A stretch of 64,000 bases of DNA from positions 8,549,368 through 8,613,367 of the forward strand of contig NC_087183.1 in assembly GCF_035594125.1 (NCBI RefSeq), read 5' to 3'. Positions within the stretch are counted from its first letter, which is position 1. Each line of letters opens with the position of its first letter. The position numbers and the translations under genes were made by a program. The DNA is from Scylla paramamosain. Its lineage: Eukaryota > Arthropoda > Malacostraca > Decapoda > Portunidae. Below are positions 1-14,520 of the stretch, piece after piece. The notes beneath the pieces are model-generated. The model searched no databases. It worked only from the letters and a program-made list of their open reading frames with translations, and was not told the origin of the DNA.

Positions 1-46
1 AAAGATTGAGAAACAATGAAGCAAAAATTATATGAAAGGAATGAGG

Positions 47-110
<64 letters not shown>

Positions 111-1490
111 TATCACTTTCTCATCCCTTCTCTCTGACAGAGAAAGGAGGGGATCCAGAAATAAGCTGACTAAACCATGGTAAAGCTAAGTAGATGAAAT
201 AGTTGCAGAATATTTTGATATGGAGGAAGTGTAGCACAACATAAGGAAGAAAGGGAGGAGGTGTAGGACTCCACACAAGTTCTGTGCTTATTTTTTAAAT
301 TTTTATTTAATCTATTTTTATTTATTTATTTATTTTTTCATATATATAACAAGTACAAAACTGGAATCATGGAACTCAAATATAGTAGAATCCTGTTTAA
401 TATGTAATTAAATACTATACACAATATGTAACATGCATGACTACTGACTCTTTTTTTATATTAGTCCTAGACATATTACAAATACATATATTTCCCACCA
501 TTAGAAATATGTTTAGATTTCTTTGTGCTTGTTTGCAAACACTTTACATTTAAACACTAAAGAATTAGGAAAATGAATTAGATTTTCTCAGTGGTACTTA
601 TATTTTTTTTTTGCACTGGCCATATTCATTAATCCAGGGGAAACTGTTAATTTGCTTTGTCCAACACTGCTCACAGCTCTATTCATATACTTCACTTTAC
701 TTAAGATCTGAAACTTTGAAAACTCTGCCTGATTATCTTCAAAACATAAATGATCTTCCTGCAGTTTGTAAAAAAGACTTCTCACAGCAACAATTGTTTT
801 AATTAATCTAAGGCTATTGTTATGTTTTCTGTCTTCCTGTCATCTAGTACTTTAAGTTGCTCAGAGTTTATTAATATTCTACAACTGGTTTGAAATCTAG
901 ACAGATCTACATACGGACAAGCTACCACTTAGGTGATTATGTTGATAAGCTAAAAAAGAAAAAAAAATGCTAAGGAGCTGATTTGGCTCAACAGTCTAAG
1001 CCATTGTAGAAATTTTGTTTTCCAAAAATAATTCTTTGTATCATCTAATATAAAGTGTAGCTGAAAAGAATCTGGGAGGATACAAGAATAAGTGATTTGT
1101 GAGCACTGGCTTTAGAAGAGGGATGGGTTGCATGGACCAGGTGTTTGCTATAAGACGTGTGTGAATAGTGTTGCTGAAACTTTATCAACAAACTACAAAG
1201 CAGTGCTCTTAAGTGGCCCCATCTGAAAGAGGTCTTACATTTGGAACTGGCCATGCTTCATGTAGATTACACAATGCAGTTCTGGTTTTCATATTACAGA
1301 GGGGAAGTAAGATGTTACTGTCAGTACAAGTGAGAATGACTAAAATATATCACATGAGAGGATATTGAAGCTTTTAAATTTACATCTGTTAGAGAATAAA
1401 GAGATCAGTTGCCAAAGAGGATAGATGTATAAGTTGGATTCTCCTCCTTTTCCTGCCTATTTATCTCAAACTGCTCCTTTTTTTAAAGTG
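1..1490. other. Intergenic or intronic AT-rich DNA
   Basis: Contains a (GA)n array at 49-105 and otherwise unremarkable AT-rich sequence. No exon of the following low-complexity gene could be recognised here. Confidence 0.5.
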
Positions 1491-1496
1491 TTATAG

Positions 1497-1650
1497 CACT
1501 GTAGATATGGATGGAAAGTGCACTGATGTGAAAAATTTTCAGGCTATCATAAATCTACATAAAGCAGGTTTTAGTAGCAAAGAAATTTGGGGTCAGAAGG
1601 GCTTGAAGCAACACACTATCATAATATATTACTCATGATATCAAGTACTT
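1497..1650 (+). mobile_element. Tc1-like transposase remnant (N-terminal HTH)
   Basis: Around 1505-1625 the + strand reads GGKCTD-like then AIINLHKAGFSSKEIWGQKG, the start of a Tc1-family helix-turn-helix. The remnant at 4770-4958 on the other strand encodes the same block (KCTDEKTIPAIIDIHKIG). There is no open frame beyond it, so this is a fragment. Confidence 0.6.
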
Positions 1651-1972
1651 GAAGTTATGAATTGGCTTCAGTGTTTTGTTTCCAAGCACAATCTTGCAGT
1701 CTGGAATATCATTGAAGTATAAAAATTAAGAAATACTGAATGTTTTTTTATAGTTTTACATAAGCATATCCTATACAAGTTATACATCACCATACAGTGT
1801 TCCCCTATTATTTGCTGGAGGTTATGTTCCAAAGCCTCCAGTGAATAGCAGAAATCTACAAATATTGTAAACCACCCCTACAAGGTTCAGGGACACATAG
1901 TTTAAACCATAAAATATACATCTCACACTTATTAAGCTCATGTAAAATTCACCTTAACACAATAAAAACAAT

Positions 1973-1973
<1 letters not shown>

Positions 1974-2060
<87 letters not shown>
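1974..2060. repeat. (TA)n array at a LINE 3' end
   Basis: About 43 TA units abutting the T-rich (reverse-strand A-rich) tail of the minus-strand LINE that follows. Confidence 0.95.
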
Positions 2061-2064
<4 letters not shown>

Positions 2065-3245
2065 TATTTTTTTTTTTTATGTAGGAGGGACACTGGCCAA
2101 GGGCAACAAAAGTCCAACAAAATGCCCACTGAAATGCCAGTCCCATAAAAAGGTCCAAAGTGGTAGTCAAAAATTGAAGGATAAGTGTCCTGAAACCTCC
2201 CTCTTGAAGGAATTCAAGTCATAGGAAGGTGGAAATACAGAAGCAGGCAGGGAGTTCCAGAGTTTACCAGAGAAAGGGATGAATGAATGAGAATACTGGT
2301 TAACTCTTGCATAAGAGAGGTGGACAGAATAGGGTTGAGAAAAAGAAGAAAGTCTTTTGCAGCGAGGCCGCGGGAGGAGGGGAGGCATGCAGTTAGCAAG
2401 ATCAGAAGAGCAGTTAGCATGAAAATAGCGGTAGAAGACAGCTAGAGATGCAACATTGCGGTTATGAGAGAGAGGCTGAAGACAGTGAGTTAGATGAGAG
2501 GAGTTGATGAGATGAAAAGCTTTTGATGCCATCCTGTCTAGAAGAGCAGTATGAGTGGAACCCCCCCTCCCAGACATGTGAAGCATACTCCATACACTGA
2601 CGGTGAAGGCCCTTGTACAGAGTTAACAGCTGCGGGGGTGAGAAAAACTGGCAGAGACGTCTCAGAACGCCTAACTTCATAGAAGCTGTTTTAGCTAGAG
2701 ATGAGATGTGAAGTTTCCAGTTCAGATTATAAGTAAAGGACAGACCGAGGATGTTCAGTGTAGAAGAGGGGGACAGTTGAGTATCATTGAAGAAGACAGG
2801 ATAGTTGTCTGGAAGGTTGTGTCGAGTTGATAGATGGAGAATTGAGTTTTTGAGGCATTGAACAATACCAAGTTTGCTCTGCCCCAATCAGAAATTTTAG
2901 AAAGATCAGAAGTCAAGCGTTCTGTGGCTTCTCTGTGTGAAATGTTCACCATCTGAAGGGTTGGACATCTATGAAAAGACTTGGAAAAGTGCAGGATGGT
3001 ATCATAAGTGTAGGAGTGGATAGGACAAGAAGTTTGGTTTAGAAGATAATTAATGAATAATAAGAGAGTGGGTGACAGGACAGAACCCTGAGGAACACCA
3101 CTGTTAATAGATTTAGGAAAACAGTGACTGTCTACCACAGCACCAATAGAACAGTCAGAAAGGAAACTTGAGATGAAGTTACAGAGAGAAGGTTAGAAGC
3201 CGTAGGAGGGTAGTTTGGAAATCAAGTCTAGTGACAACACACAGA
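2061..3245 (-). mobile_element. Non-LTR retrotransposon fragment, Jockey/CR1-like (family A)
   Basis: The minus strand encodes the 3' half of a reverse transcriptase: GVPQGSVLSPTLLLFINYLL, a decayed YADD box (YTYDT), LVLFNASKTQFSIY and MKLGVLRRLCQFFSPPQLL, then the C-terminal tail (FIPFSGKLWNSLPASVFPPS) in several frames. It is 5'-truncated and frameshifted, and the decayed YADD makes it inactive. The 3' end is the conserved tail ending in TGTCCCTCCTACATAAA. This is the same family as the copies near 5.2, 13.2, 14.5, 35.7, 39.5, 49.8 and 55.5 kb. Confidence 0.88.
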
Positions 3246-4137
3246 CCTGTTTCACTCCTCTCTCAATTTAACCCAGGCACTTTTTTCATCTCCAAGTATA
3301 GTACATAATACATATTTTAATTAAAAATACAATACACTAAAATACAGTACACTACTTATCAATTTATGATAATTGAAAGAATAATTCAGGCTCTTTGAGG
3401 TGAAAGACTGAGCTGGCAGTGACGTCTGGCAACTCCCCATTATTTAGGTTAGGAAAAAATCTGTGAATATGCAAAACAGCAAATAGTGAACTGCAAATGT
3501 GCAGAGAAACACTGTATATGGTATTTAAAGAGCATAAGTATTTACAAAAAATAGCAACATAACAATATAAGGAAAGCTGCTAGAAGCCAGTAGTAGCCTT
3601 TGTATTAAACACCTCTATCTATCATCCTTATTCATAAATTTATCAATATCAAATTTTGAATGAAATGTTCATATTGACCTATCTTAAAAAAACATGATTA
3701 CAGAATCCATTCCGGTTATCTACTACTCTGTTAAAGTACTAATTTATATTTTTCTCTTTGAATGACTTCATAAAGCTTGAACCCATTATTTCTTGTTCTA
3801 TTTTTATTACTAACCCTAAGGATCTTGTCCACATTATCTTTGTTATATACTTTATGAAACTTAGCTTTACAGATCCCAACTTAAAATCTGCACAAAAAGT
3901 TACCACACTGACAGATTCTGGGAATACACTTCCTATCAGATTGAAAAAATTGAAGAAATTTCAACTCTACGTGGAACTTATTATTTTATTGCATTTCCTT
4001 GTTCCTCTTAGATGTTTTGATAACACTATCAGCCAAACATTGAAGTGCTTCTGGCTTCAATTCTGCTCAGCAGTTGCATAGGTCTGCTTCCAGCTTTAAG
4101 AATGTGAAAGTGTCTTGCCCTCATAACTTAGCCATCT

Positions 4138-4960
4138 TTACTGCCCATAAATGTTATATTGGAAAAATATCTGGTGAATTACCAGGCCAGTTATAGAGTC
4201 AACTTCACAGTTATTCACCCACTCTAACAATTTTAGCAGTGTGAGCTGGTGCTCCATCCTGCAGAAAATATTAGTTTCAGTAATTTCAAAAGATGGCAGA
4301 AGGTAATCCTTATTTAGTGGGAGTAGTGTTTTTAGGGAACACAAGACCATAGTAACCAAACCAATAAATTTTTATAGCATTTCATGTTTATGATTGTAGT
4401 GGGGATCATTGGAATTAGACTATGAGTATCTGTGCATTGTTAGATATCTCACTCACAAAAAATGGTTTCATTAGACCTCAATACTTGTATGCCTTATCTA
4501 AGATCCAGTCGATAATTCTTTGCAAACTGGATCCTTTTCTTTTGTGAGTCATTTATAAGTAGCTTTTTCTTGACATGTTATCTGCAATACCCAAGATCAC
4601 AGTGCAGAGTATCAGGAACAGTGAAAAGGGAGACATCAACTAGTAGATTAAGACTCTTTTAAGGCTGGAATTAACCTCCAACTGCCACCTGAGAAGTTTC
4701 GTGGTCCAAGGCTTGACAGATGGCTCTTATCTGGAGAGCCTTTGCTGCCGCTAGCTTTGAATTATTGGATTAGCTTTGGATAATACAATGCTTCAAGCTC
4801 TTTTGAGTGCAAATTTCTTTGGTACTAAGGCCTATTTTATGTATATCTATGATAGCTGGAATAGTTTTCTCATCAGTGCACTTTCCACCCATACCTATTG
4901 GACTATAATACTTAAGACAAGAGCAGTATGAGAGCTGGTACCACTGCCATCTGCTCAAGC
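4138..4960 (-). pseudogene. Degenerate Tc1-like transposase
   Basis: The minus strand carries the N-terminal HTH (4770-4958: GLSTKEICTQKSLKHCIIQS). Further on (4138-4359) it carries a decayed catalytic part resembling the Tc1 DGAPAHT...DWPGNSPDLNPIENLW region (MEHQLTLLKLLEWVNNCEVD). The middle has several stops, so this is a dead copy. Confidence 0.6.
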
Positions 4961-5209
4961 TCTAAAGTTGAACTCATCTCTCAAACATATGCTAACAACT
5001 CAACACTGAATGATTCTGGCCCTTTTCTCCTTCACTTTCATCCTTTGACTATATTATGCCTGTTATTGAAATTTTTCTTAGTGATCTTTGGCTTTGATCC
5101 TTGAAAGGCTTATTGTCCTGATGGAGTCCCTCATAAATGTGCTTCTGTGCTTATGCCATGCCTGGTCAAAGTTTTTGATTTATGTCTTATCAACATCCAC
5201 CTTTCCTTT

Positions 5210-6190
5210 TTTTGACTAGAAGTTTGCCTATAAGAAAGGTGACTGCTCCAATCCCTCAGACTTGATTCCTGGTCATTCTGAAGCTTTTGAAACCTTTCTC
5301 ATTTGGAAGATTCTTAAGCATCTGTCTGTCCACAACTCTTCTTTGTTAATATGAATTCTGTAAAGAATGATCCACTGCTGATCTAGCTTTCCTTATTGAA
5401 CTTTATTTTTTTATTTTTTATATATATTTTTCTTATTTTTTATCTATTTATTTATTTATTTATTTTATTATTATTATTATTTTTTTTTTTGAGAACCTTA
5501 TACATATCTCTTGAATTTCTAATCTTGCTTCTTAGAGTTTTTATCCATCTCTCTGCACCTTCATCTAAAGTTTCTTGTCTGGTTGTTGTGTTGCTGCAGT
5601 GGAGGACAGCCATTATCCTCTCAAATTTATAGATAGTAGTGTCCACAAGACTTTCCTATCATTCACTCTCTTTATTATTCATAAGAGATCTCAGCCAAAC
5701 CTCTTATCCTGTTTATTTTTATTTTGATGATTCTACCCTGCATATCTCAATGTCATTTGTTAGATGATCAACTTGGCAGGAATTACAGTTTATGAAGAGA
5801 ACCCACAGACTATTTAACTTTTGATTTATCTTTAGTTTCTTAATGGAGGGCAAAGTTTGTTACTCAGTACCTCAAACACAACCTTCCAGACTGCTAGTCC
5901 CTCTTCTTCAGTAAAATTGAACTATCCCCATCCTCTTCTACAGTGAATATGTTTGGGCTGCCCTTTTATAAAAATCTCCAGTAGAAATTTCACATTATTT
6001 CTTGATGAAACAGATTCCACAATGTTAGTTGTTTTATGTCAACTATTCCTTTCCTCCTCCAAATTACTAACTCTAGGAGCCTAAGTTTGTCTCCCATAAA
6101 TGGGGAGGTTCTACTCATAGCTTTCCTAAACAGGGTGAAGTTAAAAGTTTTTGCCTCAAACTCCTCTCCTGTAATTCACAGAAAATTCCT
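5210..6190 (+). mobile_element. Highly decayed family A LINE
   Basis: Short stretches match the intact-looking copy at 35.7 kb in order: KKGDCSNPSD (about 5235), WKILKHLSVHNSS (about 5310), the region for LPDCxSLFFS (about 5880), and FLNRVKLKVFASNSSP (about 6130). Many stops and small indels, plus a T-rich insertion at 5400-5490. Confidence 0.55.
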
Positions 6191-6323
6191 CATAATGTTT
6201 AGGTCCACAGGTAATAACTCACAAATGTACTATCATTGTGTAAATAAATATTCTCATGTCAGGTATACTCGTACATAAAAAAATAAGACAAAAGAATTAT
6301 CATAGAATTTTTATTGCTTTCAG

Positions 6324-7375
6324 ACCACTCACTCAGGAGCTCCTACATCCCAACAGCAGCCATTGTCTTCACAGGCTCCTTCTCAGCCATCATCACAGCA
6401 ACAGTATGGAAACTTTATAGAACAACCAAACCAGCACCAGCAGCAGCAGCAGCCTCCTACTCAGCAAGCATCTTCACTCTCTGCAGACTCCAGGGATGGG
6501 GAAAACAGGTCACCTGGTACCCTTGCTAAAGGTGAACCCAAGGCAATTGGTCGAGGAAGCCCTCATGGAACTTATAACCATTATTATGGTGGGCAACACA
6601 GTCTTGGCCCTCAGAACCAACATGCCGGACCACCTTCCCCAGAGAGACAGGATCACCAGCCACAGCCACAACCCAACCAAAGGTACTCGAGTCAACAGGC
6701 CCCAGGCCATCCAGAGCACCCACATGTATCACCAGCCCAGCAACACAGGAGATCGCCTCAAGGCCAGCCTCCTTCAGGCCATGCACAGCAGTTCCACCAA
6801 GGGCAATTTCAGGGGCAGTTGCATCCTCAGGACCAGTCACCACAGAAGAATCCTGAGGCAGGAACTCAAGAAGACCAGTACTCATCCAGCAAGCAGGGGG
6901 AAATGCTGACGTCCATATACCAGGCACCACAGTATCAACATGGACCACCACATCACCCACAGGGACCTCCTCAGCCTGGACTTCCTGAAGGCCAGTACCA
7001 ACAGGGACCTCCACCACCATCACTTCAGCAACCTCAACAAAACCAGTACCCTCCAGGACAATATCCATGGGCACAATATCCTCAGCCCACCAATGGACCA
7101 GGATCATTTCCTGCAGGCCCAAACAACTTTGGAAATGGTCCAGGACCACATCCAAATGGCCCAGGGCCTTTCAATGCACCAGGGGGACCAGGAGGACCAA
7201 ATGTCTCTAATTCATATGCTCCTCTTGGTCCTGGAGGTGGAGGGCCATATCAGAGAGGAGATGGACCTGGCCCTTACCCAGGTGGAGGAAGTGGAGCAGC
7301 TATTGGGATCCCCATGGGGCCAGGTGCAGCAGAGGAGCAGCAGGCTGTACTGCAGGACAAGAAGGCAGAACCAGG
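6324..7375 (+). CDS. Gln/Pro/Gly-rich low-complexity protein, internal exon (partial gene)
   Basis: An acceptor (CAG 6321-6323) opens a 350-codon exon in phase 0, and a strong donor (GTGAGT, 7376-7381) closes it. The product moves from Gln/Ser-rich (SQPSSQQQYGNFIEQ; QHQQQQQPPTQQ) through His/Gln/Pro-rich to Gly/Pro-rich repeats (GPGPHPNGPGPF). Cys is absent and no folded domain is visible. The 5' exons must lie outside the window, because nothing matching is seen at 1-6320. Such composition is typical of RNA-binding or transcription-associated disordered regions; the family was not recognised. Confidence 0.75.
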
Positions 7376-7381
7376 GTGAGT

Positions 7382-8385
<1,004 letters not shown>

Positions 8386-8399
8386 ACTCAACTAAGTAA

Positions 8400-8765
8400 C
8401 AGTGGTGAGGGGCACATGATCTATTTTTTGATGTACCCATTTTCATTTATCCATTCCTAAAAAAAATAAATAGATGAATAAATAAATGAACAAGATAAGT
8501 ACATGTTATAGATGAATTGCCAAATTACTTCTGTATGACTCAGGAAGAGTAGCAAGTAGTGATTATCATGGGCATCGCAATTGGGGCTTACTCTGAATAA
8601 ATAAGCAAATAATTTTTGTAGGGGACTTTTGGTGTTTCAAAACATGAATATAGTATTTATTTATCAGTGTCATTAATGTATAAATAAAATTAAGTTATAT
8701 GCCATTAACAGCAAACCCTGAATTACTTGATAGCAGATTGTCATTTTGTAATAGAAATCATTTCA

Positions 8766-8799
<34 letters not shown>

Positions 8800-11480
8800 A
8801 ACTGATTTTTGCACAATAATGAAGATGAAGACAATGTTTTCTTGTATTACTTGAGACACCATTAGTCTGAGTAAACAGCTGTCTCCCTCACACTTGACCT
8901 TCTTCACCAACAGTTGGATGAGAAAATTTTACCACCTGGTAGGGCTCATTTTCACTGTTCCACCAACTGAGTTCTAAAAGCACATTTGGGATTGTTCTTT
9001 TGTAAGGTGATCCCATGCATGTGGCAATGTCTGTCACTTCTGTTTGTTGTTCAAGAGATTTCTTCACCAAATTATTTTCTAGGGAACTTTATTCCAAGAC
9101 ACATTTTACGTAAACCTTCTTTATTTTGGAGGATATTCTTTAGCAGTATTAAGTCATCTTGAATTTTGTGTGGATGACTGATATTATTAAGAAACTCCAT
9201 GGGAAGGACACATATCATGGCTAAAAATCAGAAAGGTTAACTTGTTGATATTATACATAGAAATTAAATATTAAAATTAAATTTGTTGCTTACTATTTTT
9301 CCCAGAAACTAGCCATGTTTCAGCTACCTTCTTATCACAAGCATTTATTTTTCATTTTTTTTTTTTCAGCAAAAAATTTTAGTTTCAGTATTGTACAAGT
9401 GAATCCTGCCACACTGAGTCCCAGGGGTGCCCTGAATGATGTCAGTCATGTCACTTCTGTCATTAGGACTTCTGATTGAAAGTGAAGGAAGCATGATCTA
9501 TATCAAGTTTTGAAAATTCTTTTGCACAATTGTCAGGTTTTCACAACAAATTTCCGTTTTGTCTTATGTGCTAATGTAATTTAGCTTCACTTGTGTATCT
9601 TAATTGGTTTAAGAAAATTTTAAGCTGCATGTTTATTAACCAACTCAAGTATTTCTTACATTTATATAGGTCAGATGTCCAACAGAAGACAACTGTTTTA
9701 GTCATGTAAACTTCCTCCAAAAGTTTATTCTCACATTCATTCACTTTTGATTGCTACACATATTGGTTCAGTCTCTGTGTGTGAACTAATTGGGTCTGCC
9801 TTATATGTTGTCATATTTGTTTTCAGATGCTGACAAACTTCATCCCAGATTCCCCCATATATATGTATTCTTAATTAGGCTACTTGAAGAAAAATTGCTC
9901 CAATATTGTTCAGTTTGCAACAGAATTTCAGTAGTTGAATCGATATCTCTCAATTAACAGTACATAGTGAACTTTAGAATACAACATTTTCCTCTATAAG
10001 AATCCAGAACATTGGTAGGTGTACTGATTTTCTCTTGCATCAAAGAGTTAATTTCTTCTCACCAAAATTTTGTTGCAACAAGTAATTTAGGTAAAAAAAA
10101 TTACAACACTCCTTAAGCAGGCACATGAAAATTACCACACAATGACAACTTTTGTTTATTCACACATTGCTCCCCATGTAGTGTTCTGCAGGTGTCAACT
10201 GTCTATCCTCCTCTAATTTTCATTAGCATATTGTAGATCCAAAGGAAAGAATTTTATAAAAATTTCTGAGTCATTTCATAAGAAAGGCAGCAAAAGGACT
10301 GGTATGCCTTCCAGTGCATTGCTGTCACACTCCAATAAGTTACTTTCAGGGCTCCACCAAGAGCACAGGTCACACAGTAAATGTCCACTCCAAGAGTCTG
10401 AGAAGATATCCTGGCTGGCTCAACACATCCCATAAATTTGCCTCCTGTTTACTACCCTAGGGTGGCCAGAGATATGACTGCATCGCTGTTGATGCCGCCA
10501 CCCGCCTCCTCCTCCAAGCGAGACCCTGCTAGGCTCAAGAGTACGAGAGGATCCCTCAGAGCCAAGCATGAAGAGACAAAGATCATGTAGTCCGCAAGGT
10601 TTGTACCCACTCATCTGTCTGCTGTCTCTCAACAGGTGTGGCCAGGCCCATTGGAGCAGTTGGAGCAGTTCTGTTGCAGATCTTGGAGCATGTTCATCAC
10701 ATAACATTTATTCAGTCTTCTCTTCCCTTCGACTTAATAATGCTCTCTTTATCTAAGAAATGCCTCTTTGCTGATTTTCCATCCTATTGCAATCTTCAAG
10801 CATTGGTTATAATTTTCATTCTGTTTTACAATATTGTGCATTTTGCAGAAAGTTTAGGCATGTGTTAGTATTTTTATTATTAATGGCTTCTTTTATAGCC
10901 AGCTGAAACTTTTTTGCTCCTTAGAGCCCTCACATTATTTTTCCCCAAGTACTGTAAGGATCTGCTTGTGTATCAGTTAAGCACTGCTCATACTGTTGCA
11001 TAAGAATATCTGTAGAAGAGTCCTCCTCCCACCACTTAGAAGTCGACAACGATATCCAGATGTGTGCAGCTGTTATGGTGTTACCTTGGTGCCATTTGTG
11101 TGTAGGATGTCAGTGGATCTATTTCATCATGCACTTAATTACTCATCATCATTTTTTAATTAATTTACTTATTTATTTATTTATTATTTTTTTATCTTTT
11201 TCATTTCAGTATGGTCTTCATTTTTAAAATTAGACCATTGTATGTGTGTGCGTGTGTGCTAGAATACTAAGTAGCTATGCAGTGGTAGCTTTCTTATTAC
11301 TTTCACTAGCTCATCCATTAAGCTTTGGTCAAGACTTCATCCCAGGTAGCTACATGGGGAATCCACAGCTGGAAAGTGTCAACTGGGGTACAGCATCAAA
11401 GGCTAGTGCTCTCATCAGTCTGCTGAAAATTATATCATTGCATAGATCATAATAATTGCAGACAAATAAATATAAGAGGC
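8400..11480. other. Intronic/intergenic DNA without a recognised gene
   Basis: Contains a T tract at 8768-8797 and AT-rich unique sequence. A minus-strand ORF at 8888-9070 and overlapping ORFs at 10420-10756 were read, but neither resembles a family I know nor shows splice-site support. Confidence 0.4.
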
Positions 11481-11540
<60 letters not shown>

Positions 11541-11562
11541 GTTGTTGTTGTTATTGTTATTA

Positions 11563-11605
<43 letters not shown>

Positions 11606-11641
11606 CATCATCATCATAATTATTATTGTTGTTATTATTAA
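11481..11641. repeat. (TTA)n array with GTT and CAT variants
   Basis: A trinucleotide array of about 53 units, interrupted by GTT and ATC blocks in its middle and 3' part. A similar TTA-to-GTT transition occurs at 42207-42275. Confidence 0.93.
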
Positions 11642-12689
11642 CTGTTGTTACTGTATTATCCAGACAGTCACAGTGCCATCATACTTCAGGTGCAGAGGTG
11701 CCAGTATTATCATTGCATACACATCTTTCTTTTCATGAAGAACACAATTTCAGATACACACTAGAAACATAGAATATTAGATTTTGTGTGGTTTGATTTT
11801 TTTATTATTTTTTTTATTTATTTATTTTTTATTATTGTTTTCAACTTTACATTAAAGTTCACTCCTATGATATATTGAAGGTGGTTCTCTCCTAAGCAGG
11901 ATTTTGCAGATGGTGTTGGATGTTGCTGTGTTGTCATCACTCTTTCTTTATATTACAAGAACTGTCACTTTAACCTTGTTTCTTTGCTATTCAGCCAATA
12001 GTCATGCAGGTAGTGTGTAAGACTCCATTTCAGGAGCTACACCCACAAGAGGTCCAGAAACTAACATTTACACATTTTTACCTCAGATGAAAGGAAGCTT
12101 TCCCGCAGACATGGCTTAGACCCAGGTGAGAAACTTATCTAGCTTTTTGAGCAGGACTTCCTCTTCTATCCTGCTAGTTACAACTAAAAAACTTTAAGCC
12201 TTGAAGGTCATTGTGATTGCCATGAATCTTTGAATAAGGATGAGTTTATGTTCAGTGAAAGGCATTATTACTTCCCTTTTAATTTATTAATTTGATTTCC
12301 TATATATTAATTAATAATTATTATTTTATTTTTCTTATTTCTGTATTTTTTTTCTTATTTTTTTTTTTTACTTTAGTCCATATAGTTGATTGATCTGTCC
12401 TTTCCAGATTAAAAAAACTTTTTGTTAATATTTATTTTATACAATACTCTGTTCACACTTATTCTGTTATAATGATTATGCCATCAAATAACATGGAAAT
12501 GTGGTAACAGTGCCACTGGGCAATGTAGTCATCATCCAATTGGTTGCCATATTTGTTTTTGAATGTACAGAAATCTTACTAAGTATTATTATACATGTAC
12601 AGTTGGCCACACTCCTGCAAGGTCCACTTAGTGTTTTCAGTGCCAGCCGAGATAGTAAATCTGAAACACTAGTAGTGAGCTTCACTCAA

Positions 12690-12960
12690 CCTATTCATTG
12701 GTGGTAGGGAGACCCCTGCTACCTTCCTCAACCCCCCACTCTTTACCTATCCCAACTACCAATGAATGCAATACCAGCTTGTCCCGGCTGTTGTATCTGT
12801 TGTGCATCAACAATTAAATTTCTCAACACGGCTAATCAAGGCCTCAAAATGTGTATGTGCATAAAACATTTTCAACCTAGAATAACCTGTACTTTCACCT
12901 TTAGCAAATCCACAGAAACTCATGTATTTATGGCAACAAAAAATATTTCAAGCAACTGAG
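12690..12960 (+). repeat. Dispersed repeat (copy 1)
   Basis: The stretch from about 12840 (CCTCAAAATGTGTATGTGCA...) is similar to 29787-29880 in the MsrA intron: both read as AAxGCCT(C/T)AAAATG, then (A/G)AACA(T/C)TTTC and a CAGAAACT block. Not assigned to a family. Confidence 0.4.
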
Positions 12961-13164
12961 AACATGGCACTGGCATTTCAGAATAATTTCCATTCTAGCT
13001 TAGGAATTCCAATGGTGGAATGTTCAGTACTGCACCAACTTTGGCATCTAATTAGAACTGTTAAACATAGTGTCAAAGTTGAGACAGTGACCTAATGAGG
13101 AATAAGCTAATAAGGACCAAGTCCATAAGAAAACACACTACCCTAATACCAGCAAAAATTTAGT

Positions 13165-14035
13165 ACTTTCAAATTTCACAGAACGCCTGACTTCTGATCT
13201 TTCTAAAATTTCTGATTGGGGCAGAGCAAACTTGGTATTGTTCAATGCCTCAAAAACTCAATTCCTCCATCTATCAACTCGACACAACCTTCCAGACAAC
13301 TATCCCCTCTTCTTCAATGACACTCAACTGTCCCCCTCTTCTACACTGAACATCCTCGGTCTGTCCTTTACTTATAACCTGAACTGGAAACTTCACATCT
13401 CATCTCTAGCTAAAACAGCTTCTATGAAGTTAGGTGTTCTGAGACGTCTCCGCCAGTTTTTCTCACCCCCCCAGCTGCTAACTCTGTACAAGGGCCTTAT
13501 CCGTCCATGTATGGAGTATGCTTCACATGTCTGGGGGGTTCCACTCATACTGCTCTTCTAGACAGGGTGGAATCAAAAGCTTTTCGTCTCATCAACTCCT
13601 CTCCTCTAACTGACTGTCTTCAGCCTCTCTCTCACCGCCGCAATGTTGCATATCTTGCTGTCTTCTACCGCTATTTTCATGCTAACTGCTCTTCTGATCT
13701 TGCTAACTGCATGCCTCCCCTCCTTCCGCGGCCTCGCTGCACAAGACTTTCTTCTTTCTCTCACCCCTATTATGTCCACCTTTCTAACGCAAGAGTTAAC
13801 CAGTATTCTCAATCATTCATCCCTTTCTCTGGTAAACTCTGGAACTCCCTGCCTGCTTCTGTATTTCCACCTTCCTACGACTTGAATTCCTTCAAGAGGG
13901 AGGTTTCAAGACACTTATCCACCAATTTTTGACCACTGCTTTGACCCTTTTATGGGACTGGCATTTCAGTGGGCATTTTTTTTATTAGATTTTTGTTGCC
14001 CTTGGCCAGTATCCTTCCTACATAAAAAAAAAAAA
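13165..14035 (+). mobile_element. Family A LINE, 3' fragment with poly(A)-like tail
   Basis: Encodes [39 protein letters not shown] and MEYASHVWG, then after one frameshift HTALLDRVESKAFRLINSS through FIPFSGKLWNSLPASVFPPS. It ends at the family's conserved 3' tail and A15 (about 14023-14037). 5'-truncated within the reverse transcriptase. This copy has no TA array. Confidence 0.88.
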
Positions 14036-14382
14036 AAATACAGTTATATATTTTAGTAATATAATGTATGTGCATTTAACATACACATTCCTTCCATTCA
14101 AACAAAACTTTCCAGGAAGATCAGTGTGAAGAACTTCATGAACAGTAGAGGTATCTAAGGCTTTGGTTAGAGCTACTGGGTCCTACCACTGCCTTCAACA
14201 CTGTCACTTCCACATGTTTCTGTTTATGCCATTTAATATGGTGATATACTTCCCCTGAACTTGTCTCTCTTTTCCCCTTCACAAAGCTTGAGCATAAAGT
14301 TCACCAAAATATATTTTTTTTCTAAGTGAAAGATTGGTGTGAAATTCACTGCTTTTTTCTCATCTACTGTAGACTCAGATAC

Positions 14383-14520
<138 letters not shown>

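Larger units (their letters stand above)
1795..3518. mobile_element. Tigger/pogo-like MITE split by a LINE insertion
   Basis: The left end (ACAGTGTTCCCCTATTATTTG near 1795) and the inverted right end (CAGTGTTTCTCTGCACATTTG read from 3518) form imperfect terminal inverted repeats flanked by TA. Both outer arms are AT-rich and non-coding. A LINE with its TA array (about 1974-3245) sits between them, so the MITE was there first. Confidence 0.5.

Noticed and set aside
8888..9070. Minus-strand 60-aa ORF (PYKRTIPNVLLELSWWNSEN)
   Set aside because: It looks faintly transposase-like, but no motif could be matched and there is no extension.
10420..10756. Overlapping ORFs on both strands near 10.4-10.8 kb
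   Set aside because: No family resemblance and no splice-site support.
11246..11452. Possible missing exon of the low-complexity gene (FGQDFIPG, about 11322-11344, phase-compatible)
   Set aside because: The acceptor is poor (TTAAG), the exon would be only 23 nt, and its composition gives no support.
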